Source: Akkermansia muciniphila (GTDB lineage Bacteria > Verrucomicrobiota > Verrucomicrobiia > Limisphaerales > UBA9464). From it: a DNA stretch of 33,741 nucleotides. The position numbers and the translations under genes are program-made. Where the stretch lies: contig CAMCYJ010000032.1 of assembly GCA_945883815.1 (NCBI GenBank), forward strand, positions 1-33,741, given 5' to 3'. The notes beneath the pieces are model-generated. The model worked only from the letters and a program-made list of their open reading frames with translations. It was not told the DNA's origin and ran no database searches. Below are positions 7,971 through 15,577 of the stretch, one piece after another; positions within the stretch are counted from its first letter, which is position 1, and the number at the start of each line of letters is the position of its first letter.

Positions 7971-9158
7971 ATGGCTAAAGAAACCTTCAACCGGACGAAG
8001 CCCCACATGAACGTGGGTACCATCGGTCACGTCGACCACGGCAAGTCCACCCTCACCGCTGCAATCGTTGCTGTGCAGAATCGCAAGGGCCTCGCCCCCA
8101 TGATCGAGTACAAGGACATCACCAAGGGCGGCACCGTCCGTGATGATACCAAGACCGTGACCATCGCCGTGTCGCACGTCGAATACGAGAGCCCGAACCG
8201 TCACTACGCTCACGTGGACTGCCCTGGACACGCCGACTACGTGAAGAACATGATCACCGGCGCCGCCCAGATGGACGGTGCGATCCTGGTCGTCAGCGCT
8301 GCCGACGGTCCGATGCCCCAGACCCGCGAGCACATCCTCCTGGCCCGCCAGGTTGGTGTTCCGAGCATCGTGGTGTTCCTGAACAAGGTTGACCTGGCTG
8401 ACGCCGACCTCCTCGAGCTCATCGAGATGGAAATCGTCGACCTCCTCAACAAGTACGGCTTCCCTGGCGACAAGACCCCGATCGTTCGTGGTTCTGCCAC
8501 TGCCGCCATCGCCGGCACCCCGGAGGGCGAAGCTGCCATCGCCAACTTGCTCAACGCCCTGGATACCTTCATTCCGGAACCCGTTCGTGAGCAGGACAAG
8601 CCGTTCCTCATGTGCATCGAAGACGTGTTCAACATTGAAGGTCGCGGCACTGTCGTGACCGGTCGTGTGGAGCGCGGTGTCATCAACAAGATGTCCGAAG
8701 TCGAGATCGTTGGCCTTAAGGACACTCGTAAGACCACGGCGACCGACATCGAAATGTTCCGCAAGCTGCTGGACAGCGCCCAAGCTGGCGACAACGTCGG
8801 TGTGCTGCTCCGCGGTACCAAGAAGGAAGACGTGGAGCGCGGCATGGTTCTCGCGAAGCCGGGCACCATCAAGGCCCACACCAAGTTCAAGGCCGAGGTG
8901 TACGTCCTCACCAAGGACGAGGGTGGTCGCCATACCCCGTTCTTCACCAAGTACCGCCCGCAGTTCTACTTCCGCACCTCCGACGTGACCGGTTCGATCA
9001 CGTTGCCTGAAGGTGTCGAGATGGTCATGCCGGGTGACAACGTGTCGGTCGAGGTCGAGCTGTTCGCCCCGGTCGCCATGGAGAAGGGTCTCCGCTTCGC
9101 CATCCGCGAAGGTGGTCGCACCATCGGTGCAGGCCGCGTCGCCGAAGTGGTGGCTTAA
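7971..9158 (+). CDS. tuf: Elongation factor Tu
   Basis: EF-Tu carries aminoacyl-tRNA to the ribosomal A site in a GTP-dependent manner. The 395-residue protein has G1 GHVDHGKS (19-26), G3 DCPGH, G4 NKVD and a GSA G5 segment. Domains 2 and 3 are complete, ending [10 protein letters not shown]. Switch I is unusual: the near-universal EEKARGITI sequence is replaced by a [13 protein letters not shown] stretch. The threonine equivalent to the Mg-coordinating residue is retained (T64). The P-loop threonine is a serine. ATG at 7971 matches the family start. A terminator follows at 9169-9218. Codon use is strongly biased, as expected for a highly expressed gene. Confidence 0.98.
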   Translation: MAKETFNRTKPHMNVGTIGHVDHGKSTLTAAIVAVQNRKGLAPMIEYKDITKGGTVRDDTKTVTIAVSHVEYESPNRHYAHVDCPGHADYVKNMITGAAQMDGAILVVSAADGPMPQTREHILLARQVGVPSIVVFLNKVDLADADLLELIEMEIVDLLNKYGFPGDKTPIVRGSATAAIAGTPEGEAAIANLLNALDTFIPEPVREQDKPFLMCIEDVFNIEGRGTVVTGRVERGVINKMSEVEIVGLKDTRKTTATDIEMFRKLLDSAQAGDNVGVLLRGTKKEDVERGMVLAKPGTIKAHTKFKAEVYVLTKDEGGRHTPFFTKYRPQFYFRTSDVTGSITLPEGVEMVMPGDNVSVEVELFAPVAMEKGLRFAIREGGRTIGAGRVAEVVA

Positions 9159-9168
9159 GTTTTCGAGA

Positions 9169-9218
9169 GGGAGGGGAGGATAAATCCCAAAGATTGAATC
9201 CTTCCCTCCCACTTTTTT
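9169..9218 (+). terminator. Rho-independent terminator after tuf
   Basis: The arm gggaggggaggat (9169-9181) pairs with atccttccctccc (9198-9210) with one mismatch, and a T6 run follows at 9213-9218. It would separate tuf from the tRNA-Trp/secE transcript, at least partly. Confidence 0.8.
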
Positions 9219-9247
9219 CTGTGTCTTAGTTGTCTGTGTCGGTGAAC

Positions 9248-9323
9248 AGGGCGTTAGCTCAATTGGTAGAGTAGCGGTCTCCAAAACCGTTGGTTGAAGG
9301 TTCAAGTCCTTCACGCCCTGCCA
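9248..9323 (+). tRNA. tRNA-Trp (anticodon CCA)
   Basis: The acceptor agggcgt (9248-9254) pairs with acgccct (9313-9319), with discriminator G and an encoded CCA (9321-9323). The anticodon stem gcggt/accgt (one G-T pair) encloses ctccaaa, with anticodon CCA at 9281-9283. The T-arm is ggttcaagtcc. A tRNA-Trp just upstream of secE is a common bacterial arrangement. Confidence 0.97.
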
Positions 9324-9330
9324 GCCTCCC

Positions 9331-9420
9331 GGAGGGGTGGCAGAGTGGTCTAATGCGGCGGTCTTGAAAACCGCTGTGGGCTGACGCTCACCGGGGGTTC
9401 GAATCCCTCCCCCTCCGCCA
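9331..9420 (+). tRNA. tRNA-Ser (anticodon TGA)
   Basis: The acceptor ggagggg (9331-9337) pairs with cccctcc, with discriminator G and an encoded CCA ending at 9420. The anticodon loop cttgaaa has TGA at 9365-9367 within the stem gcggt/accgc. The long variable arm (about tgtgggctgacgctcacc) is typical of serine tRNAs, and the total is 90 bases. It starts 7 bases after tRNA-Trp and ends 14 bases before secE, so it is surely cotranscribed. Confidence 0.96.
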
Positions 9421-9434
9421 ATAAAAAAAACATC

Positions 9435-9701
9435 GTGAAAGAATATCTTCCGTTCCTGATCTGGTTCGCAGCAATTGCCGCGATCTTCGCCTTTGCCTGG
9501 AAGCAGGGGCATCTGGCGCGCTTGACCACCTATGTGGCAGCCACCCAGCAGGAACTCAAGAAGTGCAACTGGCCTTCTCGTGATGAGTTGATTCAGTCCA
9601 CGGTGCTGATTTTTGTTGTCATTGGTCTTCTGGGGTTGTTCACGATGGCCTCCGATTTGGTTGTGACGAGCTTCGTCAAGGTGCTCATCAAGGCTTCCTG
9701 A
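9435..9701 (+). CDS. secE: Preprotein translocase subunit SecE
   Basis: SecE is the essential small membrane subunit of the SecYEG channel. The 88-residue protein has an N-terminal membrane segment (about residues 5-21). It also has the conserved amphipathic ELKKCNWPSRDEL motif (about 40-52) and a C-terminal span (STVLIFVVIGLLGLFTMA). Two spans rather than one is a known variant. The start is GTG at 9435, only 14 bases after tRNA-Ser, with an A-rich stretch and no Shine-Dalgarno site. nusG follows after 45 bp, the usual order. Confidence 0.95.
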   Translation: MKEYLPFLIWFAAIAAIFAFAWKQGHLARLTTYVAATQQELKKCNWPSRDELIQSTVLIFVVIGLLGLFTMASDLVVTSFVKVLIKAS

Positions 9702-9746
9702 GTTCAACGTTTCCGTCCAACCTCTCTTCAGATCCCGATTCTGCAC

Positions 9747-10295
9747 ATGAACACCCAGTGGTTTGTCCTGCACACCTTAGCCGGTCAGGAGCAGAAGGTC
9801 CGGGACACCATCAATCGTCGCATCAAGACCGACGAGATGGAGGAATACATCCGCGAGGTGCTTCTCCCAATGGAGAAGGTGGTTGAGGTTCGTGGCGGCA
9901 AAAAGACCGTCACCAATCGCAAGCTCCACCCGGGTTACGTTTACATCGACATGGCGTTGCTGGATGACGGCAAGCGTCCGATGGAAAAGCCCTGGTACTT
10001 CATCAAAGACATCCAAGGTGTGATCGGCTTCGTCGGCGGCGAGCGCCCGATGAACGTCACCGACGATGAGATCGCCACCATTAAGGCGCAAATTTCTGAC
10101 AGTGAAGACACCGAGCGTCCGAAGGTCAACTTCGACATCGGTGAGACCGTCAAGATCAACGACGGTCCGTTCCTCAACTTCACTGGCGTCATCGAAGAGT
10201 TGGAGCCTGACAAGGGCAAGCTCAAGGTGACCGTGGATATCTTCGGGCGCAAAACGCCCGTCGAACTCGAATACTGGCAGGTCGAGAAGTCGTGA
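9747..10295 (+). CDS. nusG: Transcription termination/antitermination factor NusG
   Basis: NusG binds RNA polymerase and links it to Rho or to the leading ribosome. The 182-residue protein has an N-terminal NGN domain (WFVLHTLAGQEQKV, then HPGYVYIDM) and a C-terminal KOW domain (NFDIGETVKINDGPF through FGRKTPVELEYWQVEK). Length and layout are standard. The stop codon overlaps the ATG of a tiny basic reading frame (10295-10342), and rplK follows. Confidence 0.97.
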   Translation: MNTQWFVLHTLAGQEQKVRDTINRRIKTDEMEEYIREVLLPMEKVVEVRGGKKTVTNRKLHPGYVYIDMALLDDGKRPMEKPWYFIKDIQGVIGFVGGERPMNVTDDEIATIKAQISDSEDTERPKVNFDIGETVKINDGPFLNFTGVIEELEPDKGKLKVTVDIFGRKTPVELEYWQVEKS

Positions 10296-10342
10296 TGCCT
10301 CTCAAGCGACGTCGTACACCCCGCCGCAAACAAACTGGATAG
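10295..10342 (+). CDS. Possible 15-residue basic micropeptide (MPLKRRRTPRRKQTG)
   Basis: The nusG stop and this ATG overlap (TGATG), a layout typical of translational coupling. The frame encodes 15 residues, of which seven are Arg or Lys, and it stops three bases before the rplK start codon at 10346. It could be a leader that carries ribosomes towards rplK, or simply chance. I know of no named family. Conservation in relatives would decide. Confidence 0.25.
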   Translation: MPLKRRRTPRRKQTG

Positions 10343-10345
10343 AAC

Positions 10346-10771
10346 ATGGCAAAGAAAGTCACAGGCATCGTCAAACTGCAAATCCCCGGTGGTCAGGCCA
10401 ATCCGGCCCCTCCCGTGGGTCCTGCACTGGGTTCGCAGGGCATCAACATCATGGGCTTCTGCAAGGAGTTCAACGCGGCCACCAAGGACCGTGCGGGTTT
10501 GGTGATCCCTGTGATCATCACCGTTTATCAGGACAAGTCCTTCACCTTCATCCTGAAGTCCCCTCCGGCTTCCGTGCTGCTCAAGAAGGCTGCCGGTATC
10601 GCCTCGGGATCCAAGGTCCCCAACAAGGAGAAGGTCGGCAAAGTGACCCGTAAGCAGGTCTTGGAAATCATCAAGGCCAAGGGCACTGACATGAACTGCA
10701 ACAGCGAAGAGGCGGCCTTCCGCACCATCGCTGGCACTGCCCGCAACATGGGCATCGATATCGTCGGCTGA
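10346..10771 (+). CDS. rplK: Large ribosomal subunit protein uL11
   Basis: L11 forms the GTPase-associated centre with 23S rRNA and is needed for stringent-response sensing by RelA. The 141-residue protein has the proline-rich N-terminal segment ([22 protein letters not shown]), which contacts release factors. Its C-terminal RNA-binding domain ends [12 protein letters not shown]. Length is exact for the family. rplA normally follows, but here the gene is closed by a strong terminator and a convergent gene. Confidence 0.98.
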   Translation: MAKKVTGIVKLQIPGGQANPAPPVGPALGSQGINIMGFCKEFNAATKDRAGLVIPVIITVYQDKSFTFILKSPPASVLLKKAAGIASGSKVPNKEKVGKVTRKQVLEIIKAKGTDMNCNSEEAAFRTIAGTARNMGIDIVG

Positions 10772-10798
10772 TAACCGGCCAGATTTTCTCTTTTCACC

Positions 10799-10828
10799 AA
10801 AACGCCGCCCTTTCCGGGCGGCGTTTTT
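10799..10828 (+). terminator. Strong terminator after rplK, possibly bidirectional
   Basis: The arm aaaacgccgccc (10799-10810) pairs perfectly with gggcggcgtttt (10816-10827) around a 5-base loop, with T5 at the 3' side (10824-10828). It ends the secE-nusG-rplK transcript. The A-tract makes it usable from the minus strand too, for the convergent gene that ends at 10883. Confidence 0.93.
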
Positions 10829-10882
10829 GTTGGTGCACAAAAGAAACAATCCTAAAAGAAAACTATTTCTGATCCGGCAACC

Positions 10883-11533
10883 TTACTCGGTGGGATTTCC
10901 GCCCGAAAACCGGTCGTCCGTCCAGGGATCGGCGGTGTTGGAATACCCACGGAGTTCCCAGAAACCCAGGATATCCTGATCCATGAAGGTGATTTCCCGG
11001 ATCCACTTGGCCCCCTTCCATGCGTAGCGCTTGGGCAGAATGACCCGCGCCGGTCCGCCGTGTTCAACGGCCAAGGGTTCACCATTCCAGTGGTGGGCTA
11101 TCAGCACATCGTCGTCCAGGCAGGCTTCGATCGGATTGTTGGTCGAGTATCCGTCATAACTTTTGAAGAAGACATGGGTGACGCTGGCCTTGGGACGAAC
11201 CAGATCGGCCAGCGTAAAAAAGGCGACCCCCTGCCAAAGCATGTCGAACTGACTCCAGGTGGTGACGCAATGAAAGTCGCTCGTGTCCGTGAACTGAGGC
11301 AGGGCCATGAATGCCTTCCAGTCGAGGGTCACTGGATTCTCAACATGACCTCCGATTTTCAACTGCCATCGGTCCAGGGGAATCTCCGGCTTCACACCCA
11401 GATCCAAGATCGGAAAATTGTGCACCTGCCGCTGCCCGGGCGGCAGCCTGTCTTCGGAGCGGACCTCAGGCCTCGTTGTACCGGCCATTTTGCGGGCCCA
11501 CCGTTCCTTGGCGGCGATGTACGATTCCTTCAT
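10883..11533 (-). CDS. Sulfite-oxidase-family molybdopterin oxidoreductase, cytoplasmic form
   Basis: The 216-residue protein is a stand-alone Mo-molybdopterin domain of the sulfite oxidase/YedY fold. The cysteine that ligates molybdenum is visible as C89 in SDFHCVTTWS. Other family segments are the KSYDGYSTNN loop and the GGPARVILPKRYAWKGAKW region. The ATG at 11533 gives no Sec or Tat signal, and no heme or membrane partner (MsrQ/YedZ) is adjacent, so it probably acts in the cytoplasm. The frame extends to 11629, but that extension is unlike the family. Substrate unknown. Confidence 0.85.
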   Translation of the reverse strand: MKESYIAAKERWARKMAGTTRPEVRSEDRLPPGQRQVHNFPILDLGVKPEIPLDRWQLKIGGHVENPVTLDWKAFMALPQFTDTSDFHCVTTWSQFDMLWQGVAFFTLADLVRPKASVTHVFFKSYDGYSTNNPIEACLDDDVLIAHHWNGEPLAVEHGGPARVILPKRYAWKGAKWIREITFMDQDILGFWELRGYSNTADPWTDDRFSGGNPTE

Positions 11534-11681
11534 GGGTTGGATTCTCGCGCCGGATTGGGAATGATCAACCGCTGAAGCAATCCCCGGAGGTCGAAGAGTG
11601 TGCGGATGAAAAATCCCCCAAGACTGCATCCGCGGCTTTCCGTCTCCGACCTAATGGTTATCCTCTACCGAGGCCATAACC

Positions 11682-12245
11682 TTGAAACGGTGGACTGTCA
11701 TTCTGTTGTTCCTGATCGGCGGTGGAGGCATCGTCTGGTTTTGGCTGTCTCGGTACGAAGATCGGTTTGATCCACAAATCCGACGGGTCGCCCAGCATTA
11801 TCGCTTGCCCCCATCGCTGGTGAAGGCGGTGGTCTGGAAGGAAAGCCGCTTCGACCCATCAGTCCGAGGACGGGCCGGCGAAATCGGTCTCATGCAGGTG
11901 ACGGAGGTCGCCGCGCAAGAATGGGCGGATGCCCTCAAACTCTCCCGCTACTCCCATGAGCAAATCCTGGATCCGTCCACCAACTTGCACGCGGGATCCT
12001 TTTATTTGTCGAAGGTTCTCCAGAGGTATGCGGCGACAGACAATCCCACCGCTTATGCGCTGGCCGATTACAATGCTGGCCGACGGAATGTCCTGCGCTG
12101 GATGTCGGCCACCAACGCTCCCCATGCCCGCACCAACAGTGCCCAGTTCCTGGCGGCCATGACCTACCCCGGCACTCGGCAGTATGTGGAGCAAATCTTG
12201 GAGCGGCGGCGACGTTACGAGGCGGAGTTTGCTACCCGGCCTTGA
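11682..12245 (+). CDS. Membrane-anchored lytic transglycosylase (SLT domain)
   Basis: This enzyme should cleave peptidoglycan glycan strands to form 1,6-anhydro-MurNAc ends. The 187-residue protein starts at TTG (11682) with a single N-terminal membrane span (about 5-22), followed by an SLT/lysozyme-like domain. The catalytic glutamate is E54 in VWKESRFDP. The GEIGLMQV and YALADYNAG segments complete the active-site signature. It resembles the short Slt/MltC-like bacterial forms. Its 3' end overlaps the convergent flavodoxin-like gene by 31 bp. Confidence 0.9.
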   Translation: MKRWTVILLFLIGGGGIVWFWLSRYEDRFDPQIRRVAQHYRLPPSLVKAVVWKESRFDPSVRGRAGEIGLMQVTEVAAQEWADALKLSRYSHEQILDPSTNLHAGSFYLSKVLQRYAATDNPTAYALADYNAGRRNVLRWMSATNAPHARTNSAQFLAAMTYPGTRQYVEQILERRRRYEAEFATRP

Positions 12246-13012
12246 ACCAGCGGCTCGGGAAACAGCCCGGCAAAGGAGAGTGAGCGCGCCTCCGGCGGAT
12301 GGGCCGGGAACCCCAGCCGACGGGTCCAGCGCTCATAGGCCACACCAGGATCGCTCAAGGGCTCATTCATCCATCGGCACACATCGCCCACCTCTTCCTC
12401 CAAACGCGCTGCATCAGGAAAATCGAGATAATAGGACGAGTCGATGCCCAGATGGCGGGCCCAGCGCTCGCCGCTCGCCCGATCCGGTCGTGCGGCCCAC
12501 TGAACCAGGCAGGTCCGAGCCAACTGCCGCAGAAACCAGGCGTCGATCGGGTGGAACTCTCCATCTGGCATGGCTCGCTGTTGCATCCCGATCACCGTCA
12601 GTTTCTGGGCGAAGGTGAAGGTGCACGCTCCGCACCCCTGGAGCGATCGGAAGGTGTCCAGCAACGCCATCTCGCCGCCGGTATGCTGTCCGCCGGCCGT
12701 GGCGAACGCGGTCGCCAAAGTGCCCCAGAGTTGGAGGCCCCGCGTTAGTTCGAAGAATTTCCGGAGGTACCAGGGAGAGCCCTGGCCATGCACCGGAGTG
12801 GCCACCACCACCACATCGGCTCCGGTGAGGAGGGACTGCACTCGAGCGGCGTTGTCGATCGATGGCAAGGCCCACACCAGTTCACAAACCAGACCCGGGA
12901 AAGACACCGGATCGGCGGACTTTAGGCAGTGGACAAATCCCAGTGCTGCGCGGTGGCTGTCGTGGCGATCGGTGGCGGTCCCCGGCGAGAAATGCAGGAC
13001 ACGCACCGTCAT
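12215..13012 (-). CDS. Flavodoxin-like/NADPH-dependent FMN reductase-family protein
   Basis: The 265-residue protein has a flavodoxin-like alpha/beta core. A VVVVATPVHGQGSPWYLRKF strand-loop-helix resembles the flavin phosphate/ring-binding loop of the NAD(P)H-quinone reductase and WrbA group. A second loop is ATAFATAGGQHTGGE. The C-terminal third is not recognised. It is the last gene of the minus-strand operon: its ATG overlaps the stop of the binding-protein gene by 4 bases. It may supply reduced flavin or act as an oxidoreductase in the same pathway. Substrate and partner are unknown. Confidence 0.65.
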   Translation of the reverse strand: MTVRVLHFSPGTATDRHDSHRAALGFVHCLKSADPVSFPGLVCELVWALPSIDNAARVQSLLTGADVVVVATPVHGQGSPWYLRKFFELTRGLQLWGTLATAFATAGGQHTGGEMALLDTFRSLQGCGACTFTFAQKLTVIGMQQRAMPDGEFHPIDAWFLRQLARTCLVQWAARPDRASGERWARHLGIDSSYYLDFPDAARLEEEVGDVCRWMNEPLSDPGVAYERWTRRLGFPAHPPEARSLSFAGLFPEPLVQGRVANSAS

Positions 13013-13959
13013 GGCTGAAGGTCGAACGTCGCGATGTCGGAGACCTTGAGACGGGTGGCGGTGGTGGGCAGCTTATTGAAGTCGGCTACCGCCTGTGTCC
13101 AGGTTTCCCGGCGCATCCGGCCCATGCTGCCCGCTCCACCCTCGCGGGTGAGCATGGGCACCAACGCCTCCACCGTGCCCCGCTGATGGCGTTCATCGGT
13201 CCCGGGCACTGTGGCCACCACCATTCGGGCAATGGTGTCCGGCTCCCGGATCGCGGCCTCCCAACCGCGGCGCGACACCTCCAGGAAACGGCGCAGGAGC
13301 GGACTGTCCGATTTGAGGAACGCCTCGCTGGTGAAATACACCTGACCATACGCCGCGTAGCCCTCGTCATGGAGGTACAGAATTTGGATGTCGTGTCCCG
13401 CCTGCTTCAAAGCGACTCCCTCGTCGATGGAGTAGCCTTGCACGGCCGCATACCGTCCGCTGAGCAGTGGAGTCAAGTCATGGCCCACCACCTCGACCTC
13501 GACCTGCTGACGGCGGATGCCCGCGTGATTCAGGACATACTTCACTGCTTCATTGCCGTCGGCATGGACGCCGATGCGCTTTCCAATCAGGTCCTTCACG
13601 CTGCGAATGTTGGCGGACTTGAGGCTGAGCAAGCAGATGGGGGTGCCCTGAAGCATGGTGCCTATCGCCCGGATCGGCATGCCGGAGGAGCGCGCCTGCA
13701 GCAGGACACCACTCTCGACGCTGCCGATCCACCGAGGGTGATGCACCACATTGCTGACCACCCCTTCGTCTTTGGGGATGGGTCGCAGCGTCAGGTCGAT
13801 GCCGGCTTCCCGGTACCAACCCCGTTCTCGGGCCAGCAGGAGGCCGGCGAATTGGGCCGTGGGCTTCCAGTCGAGCTGGAAGGTGACGGGGACCGGATCG
13901 GCGGCACTGAGCCGCAGAACCCAGGCCAGCATGCAAAGGAATATCAGGTGGGGTTTCAT
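13009..13959 (-). CDS. NMT1/THI5-like ABC transporter substrate-binding protein
   Basis: This is a periplasmic solute-binding protein of the ThiY/NMT1 group, known to bind pyrimidine, purine or related heterocycles. ATG at 13959 opens a signal peptide (MKPHLIFLCMLAWVLRLSA, cleavage about residue 19). The family opening FQLDWKPTAQFAGLLLARER follows, then RIGVHADGNEAVKYVL. The protein has 316 residues. An alternative TTG at 13983 overlaps the permease stop (TTGA), matching the coupling style of its neighbours, so the start is uncertain. It sits with its permease and ATPase and should be their cognate binding protein. Confidence 0.9.
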   Translation of the reverse strand: MKPHLIFLCMLAWVLRLSAADPVPVTFQLDWKPTAQFAGLLLARERGWYREAGIDLTLRPIPKDEGVVSNVVHHPRWIGSVESGVLLQARSSGMPIRAIGTMLQGTPICLLSLKSANIRSVKDLIGKRIGVHADGNEAVKYVLNHAGIRRQQVEVEVVGHDLTPLLSGRYAAVQGYSIDEGVALKQAGHDIQILYLHDEGYAAYGQVYFTSEAFLKSDSPLLRRFLEVSRRGWEAAIREPDTIARMVVATVPGTDERHQRGTVEALVPMLTREGGAGSMGRMRRETWTQAVADFNKLPTTATRLKVSDIATFDLQP

Positions 13960-13979
13960 GGATACGGCTGTGAGGCGAC

Positions 13980-14771
13980 TCAATCGGCGTCGGTCTTCAT
14001 GGCTGACTCATGCCACTTCCGTAGGCAGAGCCATTCGAGGGTGGTCACCGTGAAGAAGAAGAGGAAGCCCAGCAGGCTGGCGGTCAGCACCAGCGCGAAG
14101 AGGTAGTCGGTTTGGAGTTGGCTGTTGGCGTAGGTGATCGAATAACCCAACCCGCCCTCTCCCACGGCATTGGAACTGGCAAAGAGTTCACCCGTCACCG
14201 CCCCGATCACCGAGATCCCCGCCGAGATGCGCAGGCCCACAAAGAGATGCGGCAGCGCATGGGGTAGTCGCAGTTTGAGCAGCTGCCGCGATCGGGAGGC
14301 ATTGGACATGACAAAGAGATCGATCAGGTTGCGAGGAACGCTGATGAGCCCTTGCGTGGTGTTGGCGATGATGGGGAAGAGACAAATGACGAAGGCCACC
14401 AGCATCACGCTGCGCAGGCCGGAGCCGAACCACATCAGGATTAGCGGCGCGATGGCCACGATGGGCACCGTCTGGAGCAAGATGGTATACGGGTAGAAAG
14501 ACCGCCGGATGAGTGGGCTCTGAGCGAAGAACAGAGCGATGATCACACCGCCGAGGATGCTCAGGAGATAACCCCCCCCCGCTTCCAAGGCGGTGATGCA
14601 AAAGGCGTTCCAGAGGGTCTGGTGTCGTTCAACCACCGCTCGCACGACCGCAGACGGGGGAGGCAACACGTAGGCAGGAATGGTGAACCAGCGACAGCTA
14701 AGGTCCCAGGCGGTGACCACCACCACAAACACCGCCAGTGGCCATGCCGCCTGAATCAGGAATTTCTTCAT
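13980..14771 (-). CDS. ABC transporter permease (ThiX/SsuC-type)
   Basis: The inner-membrane permease should form a homodimeric channel for the NMT1-type importer. Its 263 residues contain about six hydrophobic spans, starting with FLIQAAWPLAVFVVVVTAW. The binding-protein-dependent transport signature lies in the SNASRSRQLLKLRLPHALPH loop, the coupling helix that docks on the ATPase. The ATG at 14771 overlaps the ATPase stop by 4 bases (ATGA), so translation is coupled. Family-level identity is clear, but the transported solute is not. Confidence 0.93.
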   Translation of the reverse strand: MKKFLIQAAWPLAVFVVVVTAWDLSCRWFTIPAYVLPPPSAVVRAVVERHQTLWNAFCITALEAGGGYLLSILGGVIIALFFAQSPLIRRSFYPYTILLQTVPIVAIAPLILMWFGSGLRSVMLVAFVICLFPIIANTTQGLISVPRNLIDLFVMSNASRSRQLLKLRLPHALPHLFVGLRISAGISVIGAVTGELFASSNAVGEGGLGYSITYANSQLQTDYLFALVLTASLLGFLFFFTVTTLEWLCLRKWHESAMKTDAD

Positions 14772-15577
14772 GGATGTCCCGGGTTCAAGGGGTTCGAGGG
14801 AACTTGGACGGCACGCAGAGCGGCGCTGACTTCGCCCACCAGGCGTAGGTACTCCGGGGCGCTCCGCAAATCGGCGGTTCTCGGAAAGGGGAACGGGACG
14901 GGGATCTCGCGAGCGATCTGGCCCGGTTTGGCCCGAAGGACGAGGATGCGTGTAGAAAGGAAGACCGCTTCTGCGACGCTGTGCGTTACAAAGAAGGTGG
15001 TGAACTGGTCGTTCTCCCGCAGCCGCAGGACTTCCTCGTTGAGAAAATCCCGGGTCATCTCGTCCAGCGCGCCAAAGGGTTCATCCATGAGCAGGATCTT
15101 TGGTTGCGTGGCCAGCGCCCGTGCGATCGAAACCCGCATGCGCATGCCGCCGCTCAACTGGCGCGGATGAAGGTCGGCCACGTCGGAAAGGCCCACCAGC
15201 TCCAGCAGCGCAGTGGAGGTCTTGCGCCGTTGCGCTTCGGTGCTCTTGCCTTCCAGCTCCAGCCCCAGTTCGACATTGGAGCGGACCGTCCTCCAAGGCA
15301 GCAGAGTCGCATCTTGGAAGATGAACGACATGATCTCCCGGGCCGATTCGGGCAGCATGCCGTCAAGCCTCACCGAACCGGAACTCAGCCCGGACAAGCC
15401 CGCCAAGAGTCGCAACAGGGTGGATTTCCCGCAGCCGCTCGGTCCGATGAGTGAAATGAACTCGCCCCGCTCGGCCTGAAGCGAAATGCCATCCAGGACC
15501 GTCGCCCCGTTGGACCAACGCTTGGTGACCGAATCCAAGATGATGAACGGTGGTTGTGGCATGGCTGTGGGTGTCAT
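14768..15577 (-). CDS. ABC transporter ATP-binding protein (nitrate/sulfonate/thiamine-precursor type)
   Basis: This is the ATPase that powers the adjacent permease. It has Walker A GPSGCGKST, Q-loop FQDATLLPW, signature LSGGMRMRVSIARAL, Walker B ILLMDEPFGALDE and H-loop FVTHS. I take the ATG at 15577, giving 269 residues. It overlaps the stop of the CocE-type gene (ATGA at 15577-15574). The open frame to 15685 is antisense-like in composition and lies inside the upstream gene. Its relatives energise SsuABC, TauABC and ThiXYZ-type importers. Confidence 0.95.
   Translation of the reverse strand: MTPTAMPQPPFIILDSVTKRWSNGATVLDGISLQAERGEFISLIGPSGCGKSTLLRLLAGLSGLSSGSVRLDGMLPESAREIMSFIFQDATLLPWRTVRSNVELGLELEGKSTEAQRRKTSTALLELVGLSDVADLHPRQLSGGMRMRVSIARALATQPKILLMDEPFGALDEMTRDFLNEEVLRLRENDQFTTFFVTHSVAEAVFLSTRILVLRAKPGQIAREIPVPFPFPRTADLRSAPEYLRLVGEVSAALRAVQVPSNPLNPGHP

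Noticed and set aside
7929-9773. 614-residue minus-strand frame opposite tuf
   Set aside because: It also runs across two tRNA genes and the secE gene; it is a by-product of the strong codon bias of tuf.
12862-14106. 414-residue plus-strand frame opposite the binding-protein and permease genes
   Set aside because: No domain features and fully antisense to well-supported genes.
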